Below, one piece after another: positions 8,068 to 18,244 of a stretch of DNA of 50,075 nucleotides. The DNA comes from Bacteroidales bacterium. Its GTDB lineage: Bacteria > Bacteroidota > Bacteroidia > Bacteroidales > UBA932. Under the pieces are notes generated by a model. The model was not told where the DNA came from and ran no database searches. It saw only the letters and a list, made by a program, of their open reading frames with translations. The translations under genes and the position numbers were made by a program. The stretch spans positions 1 through 50,075 of the forward strand of contig JAFTWQ010000023.1 of NCBI GenBank assembly GCA_017465225.1. Reading direction: 5' to 3'. How positions within the stretch are numbered: position 1 is the stretch's first letter; the number at the start of each line of letters is the position of its first letter.

Positions 8068-9612
8068 ATGAAAAAGACATTATTTCTTCTTACTCTGCTC
8101 GTCAGCTTTACCCTGACGGCACAGGAAACGGAATTCAACGGACAGAGCTGCACCAGCATCATGGTCGGCCGTCTGGCATCAGCTGACGGTTCGGTCATCA
8201 CGTCACACACCTGCGACGGCAGATACCGCACATGGTCATATATGGAGCCTGCCGCCGACCACGAACCGGGAAGCATGCATCAGGTACTTCGCGGAACGAT
8301 GCATACCGCATTCCGAGGTGACACGACAGGGGTCAAGGTCATGGGTGAGATTCCCCAGGCCGCACATACATATGCGTACCTTAACACCGCCTACCCATGC
8401 ATGAACGAAAAGCAGCTGGCAATCGGCGAGACCACCTTCACCGGACCGGAAGACCTCATCAATCCGGAAGGATGGTTCACCATCGAGGAGCTCCAGAGAG
8501 TCGCTCTTCAAAGATGCGACAATGCAAGGGATGCGATCCGTCTGATGGGTTCACTTGCCGAACAGTATGGATATGGAGACGGCGGAGAATGTCTTACCAT
8601 AGCTGACAAGAACGAGGTCTGGCAGTTCGAGATCGTTGGAATTGGAAAGGACAGGATCGGTGCGGCATGGGTAGCCCAGCGTGTTCCCGATGACGAGATT
8701 GCCGTTTCCGCCAACATCCCCCGCATCGGAAAGATGAAGCGTCGCGACAAGGACAATTTCATGGCATCGGACAATGTGGAGCAGGTCGCAAAGGACAACG
8801 GGCTATGGGACGGAAAAGGCACATTCATTTTCTGGAAGGCCTTCAACACCGACTATGCGAAAGGAAAGAACTTCAATGACCGTGAGTACTTCATTCTCAA
8901 TCATTTCGCTCCGTCTCTCGGTCTTACATATGAGATGGATGAACTACCTTTCTCGGTAAAACCGGAGAAAAAGGTGGATGTGCGCGATGTTATGGCAATG
9001 CTTCGCGAAACATACGAGGGAACGGATTTCGACATGACAAAGAACATCCTGACATGGCGCCCTGAAGCTGAGGACCATCCTGCCGACACCGTGAAGAGCC
9101 CGATCGCAAATCCATGGCTGACAACTACCGAGCTGCGGACGCTCAATACGATCGCTCCGGAAAGCGTGGAATTCAGAAGGACAGTCGCAGTCGCATGGTG
9201 CGCTTATTCCCATGTCACCCAGCTCAGGAACTGGCTTCCTGACGAAGTCGGAGGCATATGCTGGTTCTCTGTGGACAACCCAGGCCAGAGCCCGCGAATC
9301 CCGATATTCTGCGGCACGACCGAGCTTCCTGAATCATTCAGCATCTGCGGACAGAAGACCTACTATCCGGACTGTATCCTCTGGCAGTTCAGAAGAGCCA
9401 ACAGACTGGCGACCATCCAGTGGCAGAGCACAAAGGACGGTTTTAACGAGAAGATTCTCAAGCATGAAGAAAACGCAGTGAACGGTATACCACAGGCCGC
9501 AGTCTCCCCTGCCGTCCTCAATGCATATACGGAATATGTATATGATCAGGCTGTAGAGACCTGGAAAGAGATGGAAGGAGAATACTGGGTCAAGTTCTGG
9601 GCTGGATTCTGA
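8068..9612 (+). CDS. C69-family dipeptidase
   Basis: This 514-residue protein belongs to peptidase family C69 (PepD-like), whose members are Ntn hydrolases that use an N-terminal cysteine exposed by processing. A signal peptide (MKKTLFLLTLLVSFTLTAQ) is followed closely by the family hallmark CTSIMVGRLASADGSVITSHTCD, with Cys28 as the likely nucleophile. It should cleave dipeptides in the periplasm or outside the cell. Length fits the family. It converges with the acetylesterase gene: the stop codons are directly adjacent with no space between them. Confidence 0.9.
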   Translation: MKKTLFLLTLLVSFTLTAQETEFNGQSCTSIMVGRLASADGSVITSHTCDGRYRTWSYMEPAADHEPGSMHQVLRGTMHTAFRGDTTGVKVMGEIPQAAHTYAYLNTAYPCMNEKQLAIGETTFTGPEDLINPEGWFTIEELQRVALQRCDNARDAIRLMGSLAEQYGYGDGGECLTIADKNEVWQFEIVGIGKDRIGAAWVAQRVPDDEIAVSANIPRIGKMKRRDKDNFMASDNVEQVAKDNGLWDGKGTFIFWKAFNTDYAKGKNFNDREYFILNHFAPSLGLTYEMDELPFSVKPEKKVDVRDVMAMLRETYEGTDFDMTKNILTWRPEAEDHPADTVKSPIANPWLTTTELRTLNTIAPESVEFRRTVAVAWCAYSHVTQLRNWLPDEVGGICWFSVDNPGQSPRIPIFCGTTELPESFSICGQKTYYPDCILWQFRRANRLATIQWQSTKDGFNEKILKHEENAVNGIPQAAVSPAVLNAYTEYVYDQAVETWKEMEGEYWVKFWAGF

Positions 9613-11484
9613 TTACCAGCTGTCAGTTCTGAATGGCGAGGCCAGAAGCCCGTCCTTATTGCAGAGATTGGCGCCTTCAGGGTTGTCACACCATGCATAG
9701 CGGACAGCGACCGGCTTCGCCACTTCTTTGCTGCTGACTACCACGGTCTTTCCTTTGATCACGGCATCAGCCCATACGAAACGGCCGTCTTCGCCGGCAA
9801 TGGCAAAACCCTTAAGTTCACCGCCCTTGGCCATGAGGCCGCGTCCGGTTTCAGTAAATGAAAGGATGATCTTGTCCCCGCTCACAGTCATATCCTTGTA
9901 GACAGGACCGGAAGCGGTAATCTTTTCGCCATATACGAGCTTGCGTGCGGCAAGGAAAAGTCTTTGAGCGACAGCCTTCTTGTTCAATGGATGGATATCA
10001 TTCCATTCACCTACGTCATAAGTCACGGCGAGAGCTGTATTAGGCACGGTCTTGAAAGTCTGAAGCTGTGCCTCACGGATCCTGGCCCATCCGCTGTCAG
10101 TCGGCTGGTCATGCTTCTGCATGAAATTAGGAAGCTGTACAAGAAGGAACGGCATGTCAGGCATCTCCCATAACTCACGCCATCCGTCAATCAGAGATGA
10201 CATCATAGCGCCATATTCATGCGCTCTTCCGGCATTGCTTTCACCCTGATACCAGATCGCGCCCCTCACCTTGTAATTCCTTATCGGCCAGATCATTCCG
10301 TTATATAGGCCAGAACCTGCATCATTACGGTTCCTGAGGCGTTCGCGGTATGGGGCAGCATCGCTAATATCAGTTCCGACCTTATATTTCCATGTACCTG
10401 TAAGGTCGATTTCAGCTGCATCACCGATCACCTTGTACGGCTTGTCCTTGACGAACTCACCATTGCCGCCAGGCGCATTGAGCCTTACGGCAATCGTATT
10501 CTTACCCGCCTTGAGCACACCTGCAGGAATATGATAACGGCGCGGAGGATACTCGTAGCCTGTGCTTCCCACAAAGACTCCGTTCACATATACCTGATCA
10601 TTGTGGACAAGAGTACCCATGCTCAATCTCGCATGTCTTCCAGCCATTTCCTCCGGAACCTCGAAATCCTTGCGCATCCATACTGTTCCACGCACATTCA
10701 GTCCGTTCTCACGCCATGTGCCAGGCATCTCCATGGTATCCCATTGAGAATCATCCCAATCAGCAAGATTCCATTTTCCCTGACCCTTGTCGGCCATAGC
10801 CTCATCCATCAGCCTTACAGCCTCCTTATCAAGCAGCAGTCTAGGGAAATCCTTGAGATGTTCCTGACTTACCCAGCTTTCGATAGCAGAGCCGCCAAGG
10901 CTGGAAACAAGCATTCCCTGCGGAACTCCGGTCTTTGCATAAGCTTCCTGTGCATAGAAATATGCCAATGCAGTCCAGTTCATCACCTCAGATGCGACTC
11001 CCGACTGCCACTTCGCATTACCCGCGATCTCTTCCTGAAGAGACTCCTTCGAATCCTGTGTAGGAACCTTGTAATGACGGATCATATTATTGTTGGAAAG
11101 ATCGATCTCGGGGAACATTTCCACAAGCCTGTGGATAGGAGTCTCCTGATTTGACTGGCCCGAACAGAGCCAGACATCCCCGACAAGAATATCACGGATC
11201 GAAATCTCGTTCACTTCCATGATATATGGACCACCGGCCGGCTGTGGCGGAAGAGTGACCGTCCATCTGCCGTCATCCCCCGTCATGGTCTCATAATAGC
11301 TGCCGTTGAATCGTACGGTAACCCATGTGCCGGGATCTGCCCATCCCCAGATATCAAGTTCGACATCGCGCTGAAGGACCATCTTGTCGCTGATAAGCTT
11401 CGGGAGACGGATCTTTCCGGGCTGGGCATCAGCAGAAGATGCCATAAGGAGCAATGAAATCAGAATGAAGAGAATTCTTTTCAT
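9613..11484 (-). CDS. SGNH-hydrolase acetylesterase (sialate O-acetylesterase / CE20-like)
   Basis: The 623-residue secreted esterase shows a signal peptide, a beta-rich N-terminal domain and a split SGNH hydrolase domain. The nucleophile motif is CSGQSN (Ser111), the later block is WYQGESN, and the C-terminal DIHPLN supplies Asp496 and His498. Between them, roughly residues 245-370, is a galactose-binding-like jelly-roll insertion. This split layout is known in sialate O-acetylesterases and in CE20 xyloglucan acetylesterases. Given the surrounding xylan enzymes, removal of acetyl groups from a plant polysaccharide is more likely than action on sialic acid (inference). Confidence 0.85.
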   Translation of the reverse strand: MKRILFILISLLLMASSADAQPGKIRLPKLISDKMVLQRDVELDIWGWADPGTWVTVRFNGSYYETMTGDDGRWTVTLPPQPAGGPYIMEVNEISIRDILVGDVWLCSGQSNQETPIHRLVEMFPEIDLSNNNMIRHYKVPTQDSKESLQEEIAGNAKWQSGVASEVMNWTALAYFYAQEAYAKTGVPQGMLVSSLGGSAIESWVSQEHLKDFPRLLLDKEAVRLMDEAMADKGQGKWNLADWDDSQWDTMEMPGTWRENGLNVRGTVWMRKDFEVPEEMAGRHARLSMGTLVHNDQVYVNGVFVGSTGYEYPPRRYHIPAGVLKAGKNTIAVRLNAPGGNGEFVKDKPYKVIGDAAEIDLTGTWKYKVGTDISDAAPYRERLRNRNDAGSGLYNGMIWPIRNYKVRGAIWYQGESNAGRAHEYGAMMSSLIDGWRELWEMPDMPFLLVQLPNFMQKHDQPTDSGWARIREAQLQTFKTVPNTALAVTYDVGEWNDIHPLNKKAVAQRLFLAARKLVYGEKITASGPVYKDMTVSGDKIILSFTETGRGLMAKGGELKGFAIAGEDGRFVWADAVIKGKTVVVSSKEVAKPVAVRYAWCDNPEGANLCNKDGLLASPFRTDSW

Positions 11485-11524
11485 GATTACGGATGATTAT
11501 GATTTATTCAGTAAAAATATTAAA

Positions 11525-11566
11525 TTTCGTCGATATGGCCATGGATTTACGGTCATATCGACGAAA
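11525..11566 (-). terminator. Hairpin terminator after the GH10-CE1 gene
   Basis: TTTCGTCGATATG (11525-11537) and CATATCGACGAAA (11554-11566) form a perfect 13-base-pair stem with a 16-base loop. On the minus strand it is followed by a T-rich run. It lies just downstream of the GH10-CE1 stop codon and upstream of the acetylesterase, so it should separate the two transcripts. Confidence 0.65.
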
Positions 11567-11588
11567 ACGCAGTTGTTTCATAGGATGT

Positions 11589-13766
<2,178 letters not shown>

Positions 13767-13789
13767 TTAGTGTTAAAAATCTCGATATA

Positions 13790-13797
13790 CAAAATTA
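13790..13797 (-). promoter_or_regulatory. -7 promoter element of the GH10-CE1 gene
   Basis: The minus strand reads TAATTTTG, matching TAnnTTTG, 32 bases upstream of the GH10-CE1 start codon. It faces away from the porin promoter in the same intergenic space. Confidence 0.5.
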
Positions 13798-13847
13798 AAC
13801 CTGAAACGTATTTATACCTATCACAAATGATTTTTTTACTTATAAAA

Positions 13848-13879
13848 TTGTATCATAAAAAGGATTTTTCATACATTTG
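13848..13879 (+). promoter_or_regulatory. Promoter of the barrel-protein operon
   Basis: TTG at 13848-13850 and TACATTTG at 13872-13879 are separated by 21 bases, a good match to the Bacteroidetes -33/-7 promoter. The start codon follows at 13901. Confidence 0.65.
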
Positions 13880-13900
13880 CGCAAATCGAATGCTTGACCC

Positions 13901-14935
13901 ATGAAAAAGACACTGATTACAGTACTGCTCCTTTTCGCCTCTGCATGCATCTTCGCACAGGAAGACAACGGACTTGTCAACCTTAGGATCGAGGCAAGAC
14001 TTGACTACACCCAGGAATATCTCCAGGGCACAAAGAACAACAGCAACAGCGGATTCAAAGGAAAGTTCCTGAACATAAGAATGGACGGAGATCTCGGCCA
14101 GGGATTCACATATTCATACCGACAGAGACTCAACAAACCAAACAAGGTCATCTCATTCTTTGATGCAACAGACTGGATAAACGTCACTTACACCCATAAG
14201 AACTGGAGCTTTTCAGCAGGAAAGCTGGTAGTAGGAATCGGAGGATACGAATATGACGTAGCTCCTATCGACCTATATATATATTCAGAATTCTGGGGCA
14301 ACATCCCTTGCTTCAAGATCGGAGCCAGCTCGTCATACACCACTGACGACAAGAAGGACAAGTTCATGCTGCAGTTCACGGAAAGTCCGTTCAAAGGCAA
14401 CGAGCACAACATCAACGATGAGGAAATGTTCGCCTACAACGCCGTATGGTACGGAAACCACGGATTCTTCAGCACTATCTGGTCTGTCAACATGATGGAA
14501 TATGTTCCTGACAGATACATCAACTACATCGCTCTCGGCAACCGCTTCACATTCGGAGACTGCTTCGCGGAAATCGACATCATGAACAAGGCTCTCAATG
14601 TCAAGGACTTCTTCGGAAAGGACATGTCCTTCATGTGCAAGTTCCAGTGGACTCCTGTCGAAAGCCTCAATGTGTTTGCCAACTTAACATATGACTTCAA
14701 CAAATGCAAGGAGGAAGGCGACTGGACCGTTCTTCCGGGCACAGAAGTCATGCGCGTCGGCGGCGGTCTCGAGTACTTCCCGATGAAGAATTCCAAAGAT
14801 CTTCGTCTCCACCTCGCATACTGCTGGTCAGACGGAGTGAACACTTCGCCTGCAGGAGCGCTCCAGCCGAAGCAGAGCATCATCGACGCGGGAGTCACCT
14901 GGAGAATGAACCTATTGAAAATCAAGCATAAATAA
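13901..14935 (+). CDS. Outer-membrane beta-barrel protein (porin-like)
   Basis: The 344-residue protein has a signal peptide (MKKTLITVLLLFASACIFAQ) followed by alternating aromatic and polar residues, as in an outer-membrane beta-barrel. It resembles phosphate-selective porin (OprO/OprP)-like proteins of Bacteroidetes, with short strands such as FTYSYRQRLN and WSFSAGKLVVGIGGYEY. The C-terminus MNLLKIKHK does not end in the classical aromatic residue. The next gene starts five bases after its stop codon, so the two are probably cotranscribed and may form a route for the same solute across both membranes (inference). Confidence 0.75.
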   Translation: MKKTLITVLLLFASACIFAQEDNGLVNLRIEARLDYTQEYLQGTKNNSNSGFKGKFLNIRMDGDLGQGFTYSYRQRLNKPNKVISFFDATDWINVTYTHKNWSFSAGKLVVGIGGYEYDVAPIDLYIYSEFWGNIPCFKIGASSSYTTDDKKDKFMLQFTESPFKGNEHNINDEEMFAYNAVWYGNHGFFSTIWSVNMMEYVPDRYINYIALGNRFTFGDCFAEIDIMNKALNVKDFFGKDMSFMCKFQWTPVESLNVFANLTYDFNKCKEEGDWTVLPGTEVMRVGGGLEYFPMKNSKDLRLHLAYCWSDGVNTSPAGALQPKQSIIDAGVTWRMNLLKIKHK

Positions 14936-14940
14936 CACAC

Positions 14941-16074
14941 ATGAAAAAGCTTTTCAGCCGCATTCCATCAGGAATCTGGTGTCTTCTCATCGTATTCGGA
15001 CTGTTCACCTACCTCGGTTCGCAGATGGGAACAGCAAACATGCTCAACACTCTCATGAACACAGCGCACGACCTGCTGCTGAACACGGTATTCTACATCA
15101 TGGCTATCTGCGTGATAACCGGTGCCATCGGCCGTATATTCGTGGAATTCGGAGTCGTCAGCCTGCTTGAAAAGCTTCTCAGGCCTCTTATGAAGCCTTT
15201 GTTCAATCTGCCCGGAGTATCAGCCCTGGGAGCCATCCTGACCTTCCTTTCAGACAATCCTGCCATCATTTCGCTTGCACAGGACAAGCAGTTCAGCAGA
15301 TATTTCAAGAAGTATCAGTTCATTTCGCTCACAAACTTCGGTACGGCATTCGGAATGGGCCTGCTCGTGATCGTGTTCATGATCGGCCAGGGCTTCTATG
15401 CAGAGCCTTTCATCGGCCTGTTCGGAGCGGTATGCGGATGTATCGTATCGACAAGAATCATGCAGCGCTTCATCCTCAAGGCCTATCCGGAATATAAGGA
15501 AGAAGATGCCTGCATAGCCGAAGTCAAAGAAGAGGTGACTGTAGAGGAAGAAAAGAAACCTATGTTCCAGAGGATCCTTGACTCTCTGCTTGACGGAGGC
15601 CGCACAGGTGTGGACGTAGGTATCGCGATCATTCCGGGAGTGCTCATAATTTCCACTCTCGTCATGCTGCTGACGTTCGGCCCGGGAGCAAACGGAGAAT
15701 ATACCGGAGGTGCATATGAAGGAACAAGCCTTCTTCCTTGGATAGGAGGAAAGCTTGAATTCCTTTTCAAATGGCTCTTCGGATTCACCGACCCTCACCT
15801 CATCGCCTTCCCTATCACAGCTCTCGGAGCTGTAGGAGCGGCTCTCGGACTAATTCCGAACTTCATGTCGGCCGGATGGATAGACGGAAACGCCATCGCA
15901 GTATTTACAGCAATCGGAATGTGCTGGAGCGGATACCTCAGCACCCATACGGCAATGCTTGATGCACTCGGCTATCGCAAGCTTACTTCAAAAGCCATCA
16001 TTGCCCACACCATCGGTGGCATTGTCGCAGCTATAGTCGCTCACTGGGGATACGTGCTCTACTCATTGTTATAG
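14941..16074 (+). CDS. Nucleoside-recognition (Gate) domain membrane protein
   Basis: The 377-residue integral membrane protein has around nine hydrophobic segments arranged as two Gate-like halves, separated by a charged cytoplasmic linker (about residues 180-210, rich in Glu and Lys). Proteins of this group resemble the spore-maturation/nucleoside-transport Gate fold, but their substrates are mostly unknown. It lies five bases after the barrel gene in one operon. Its 3' end overlaps the convergent esterase gene by 16 bases, a compact arrangement with no terminator between them. Confidence 0.75.
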   Translation: MKKLFSRIPSGIWCLLIVFGLFTYLGSQMGTANMLNTLMNTAHDLLLNTVFYIMAICVITGAIGRIFVEFGVVSLLEKLLRPLMKPLFNLPGVSALGAILTFLSDNPAIISLAQDKQFSRYFKKYQFISLTNFGTAFGMGLLVIVFMIGQGFYAEPFIGLFGAVCGCIVSTRIMQRFILKAYPEYKEEDACIAEVKEEVTVEEEKKPMFQRILDSLLDGGRTGVDVGIAIIPGVLIISTLVMLLTFGPGANGEYTGGAYEGTSLLPWIGGKLEFLFKWLFGFTDPHLIAFPITALGAVGAALGLIPNFMSAGWIDGNAIAVFTAIGMCWSGYLSTHTAMLDALGYRKLTSKAIIAHTIGGIVAAIVAHWGYVLYSLL

Positions 16075-16871
16075 AGCAGAAACTTCTTTATCTGTTCCAG
16101 CGACTCATCAAATTCGTCCGGTTTGAAACCATGCCCAGCTCCTTCAATGATATGAAGGGATGCATTGTCATACAGACCTATCGCACGCTTTGAATCATCA
16201 ATGGACACAACAGGATCCTGATCACCCTGGATTATGATCACCGGCTTGCCGAATCTTTCCATACGGGTAAAGACATCAAGATCGCGTATTTCGGTAAAGA
16301 ATCTGCGTCCCATCGGTACGTCCCAAAGTCTGGTAGTATCTGGGATATCCTCCACAGTCTGGTATCTCTTGTTCCAGTTGTCAGGGATACACAACGCTGG
16401 GAATATCAGGATAAGTCTGCTGATCTCTTCAGACATCTCATCAGCGACCAATGCCGACACCAGACCTCCCTGACTCTCGCCTAAAAGCACGATCCTGTCC
16501 GGATCGACATCCGGCTGCGTCCTGAAATGTTCTACAACTGCCTTAAGATCAGAACATTCATCAAGGATGGACATCTCCATCGTATTGTTGTCACTCCTGC
16601 TGTTTACAGAGCCGCAGGCAAAATCAAAGGCAAAGCACTGATACCCCAATTCATTAAGAAGAGGGAAATAATTCATTCCGAAATGATGTGTACCGTTAAA
16701 GCCATGCGATACAATAAGCACAGGCTGCTTCTTCGCTCCATCAGCCGGACGGCTCAATACGCCATAAAGCGTTCTCTCGCCATTCTTTATCCACAATTCT
16801 TCAACCTGATCCTTTTTCTGACAGGATACAGAAAGAATCAGTGCAACTGACAATAATAAAAGATTCTTCAT
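16059..16871 (-). CDS. Alpha/beta hydrolase lipoprotein, feruloyl-esterase-like
   Basis: This 270-residue protein starts with a lipoprotein signal ending in a lipobox, LSVSC, with Cys17 as the lipidated residue. The hydrolase fold shows the nucleophile elbow GESQGG (Ser133), Asp219 in IIQGDQDPVV and His247 in GAGHGF, a complete triad. The overall shape resembles the small cinnamoyl/feruloyl esterases of gut bacteria. It is the last gene of the GH115-GH43-esterase operon, 10 bases after GH43, which supports a role in freeing ferulate from arabinoxylan fragments. Substrate is inferred from context and resemblance. Confidence 0.8.
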   Translation of the reverse strand: MKNLLLLSVALILSVSCQKKDQVEELWIKNGERTLYGVLSRPADGAKKQPVLIVSHGFNGTHHFGMNYFPLLNELGYQCFAFDFACGSVNSRSDNNTMEMSILDECSDLKAVVEHFRTQPDVDPDRIVLLGESQGGLVSALVADEMSEEISRLILIFPALCIPDNWNKRYQTVEDIPDTTRLWDVPMGRRFFTEIRDLDVFTRMERFGKPVIIIQGDQDPVVSIDDSKRAIGLYDNASLHIIEGAGHGFKPDEFDESLEQIKKFLLYNNE

Positions 16872-16881
16872 GATAATCAGG

Positions 16882-18240
16882 TTAATTTACTTTCCACCAA
16901 TCGAAATCGAACATCTGTCCGTCTCCACCTCTGAAAAGGATATACACGTCGTGCCTGCCGGTTACCGGGCGAAGCAGCTCCATCGTAATCACCTGATCTG
17001 CAGTCACATTGAACGAAGCAAAAGGATTGCCGCCTAGAGAATCAAGATAGAATTCCACAAGTCCGGAAGCCTTGTAATTAAGGACCTCGATGGTCATATG
17101 TTCAGGTGAAGCAGCACCGAATTCCACTTCACGCACCTTGATCCAGTCACCGTTATCGATCTTTGTTACATAATGGTCCTTTCCGGCAAGCCTGTCGGTC
17201 TTCACGCCCCATGACGATGCCATAGTCTCCGCTTCTACCCTTTCATATGGATTGAGTGTTCCCACCGGCTCCGGACCGCTCTTTGTGAAAGGGATGAACG
17301 GAATGGTTCCGTCTTCATTGTATGTAAATTCCTCCACACATGCAGAGCGATGGAATCCGCCTCCGTTCGGAAGGGCACCGTTATGATAGAACATATAGTT
17401 CCTTCCCTTGTACTCGACCTCGCCGCCATGAATCGTGAAAGCATTCTCAGCCTCATCCATGATACGGCCTCGATATGTCCACGGGCCATCTACCGAAGGA
17501 GCAGTCGAATATGCCATATGCTCAGGGACACCGCCAGCAGGATAGGTCATGTAATAGATGTCTCCCCTTTTGCTCACCCATGGACCTTCCTCATATCCGA
17601 CCATCATCTCTTCCTTTCCCTTTGCCCAGTTCATCTTCATGGATTCAGGTCCGAAGCATGCAGGATCGTGGAAACCAGGCACTTCCTGATAACCGTTCTC
17701 GAAAGAGACCATGTCCTTTCCAAGCTTTCCGTACCAGCATCCCTTGTTGCCCCAGAAGAGATATGCGCTGCCGTCGTCATCAATGAATACTGTAGGATCG
17801 ATGAACGACCATCCGGTAGCCAGAGGGCCGCCGATCGCATCGACATATGGCCCCTGCGGATCATCAGCGACCGCTACAGCCAGAGCGTCAGCCCTTGTCG
17901 CAGCTTCGGTAAGGCATACGTACCAGTACCATTTTCCGTCATGTTCCACAGCCTGCGAAGCCCATGCACGGTCGCCCTGGAAAGCCCACTTGAAGGTAGC
18001 GGTAGAAATCGGAGTACCGAGATAAGTCCAGTTCGCCATATCCTCGGTAGAATAAAGCATCCAGTCCTTCATCTTGAAATATGTGGCGTCATCCTCATCA
18101 TGACCGGTAAACATATAGAGTGTACCGTCATGAGCGAATGGAGCCGGATCCGGAGTATAGGCTGTCGTGACGATCGGATTCTGCGCCAGGCAGAGAACCG
18201 ACAGCATAAGCAATGTAATGGTTGAAATTACAGATTTCAT
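16882..18240 (-). CDS. Glycoside hydrolase family 43 with C-terminal CBM6
   Basis: The 452-residue secreted protein contains a five-bladed GH43 domain at about residues 25-320. Catalytic candidates are the Asp in YTPDPAPF, the Asp in FIDPTVFID and the Glu in YEEGPW. A C-terminal CBM6-like module begins near YERVEAETMA and runs to the end. GH43 enzymes release arabinose or xylose from arabinoxylan, and CBM6 binds xylan. An upstream ATG at 18264 would overlap the GH115 gene and place a charged segment before the signal peptide, so MKSVIST at 18240 is preferred. It then follows GH115 by four bases. Confidence 0.92.
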   Translation of the reverse strand: MKSVISTITLLMLSVLCLAQNPIVTTAYTPDPAPFAHDGTLYMFTGHDEDDATYFKMKDWMLYSTEDMANWTYLGTPISTATFKWAFQGDRAWASQAVEHDGKWYWYVCLTEAATRADALAVAVADDPQGPYVDAIGGPLATGWSFIDPTVFIDDDGSAYLFWGNKGCWYGKLGKDMVSFENGYQEVPGFHDPACFGPESMKMNWAKGKEEMMVGYEEGPWVSKRGDIYYMTYPAGGVPEHMAYSTAPSVDGPWTYRGRIMDEAENAFTIHGGEVEYKGRNYMFYHNGALPNGGGFHRSACVEEFTYNEDGTIPFIPFTKSGPEPVGTLNPYERVEAETMASSWGVKTDRLAGKDHYVTKIDNGDWIKVREVEFGAASPEHMTIEVLNYKASGLVEFYLDSLGGNPFASFNVTADQVITMELLRPVTGRHDVYILFRGGDGQMFDFDWWKVN

Positions 18241-18244
18241 AGTA

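Noticed and set aside
9613-11484. Calling the esterase a true sialic-acid enzyme
   Set aside because: No sialidase, sialic acid lyase or transporter is present, while xylan enzymes surround it, so the sialate name probably reflects family naming only.
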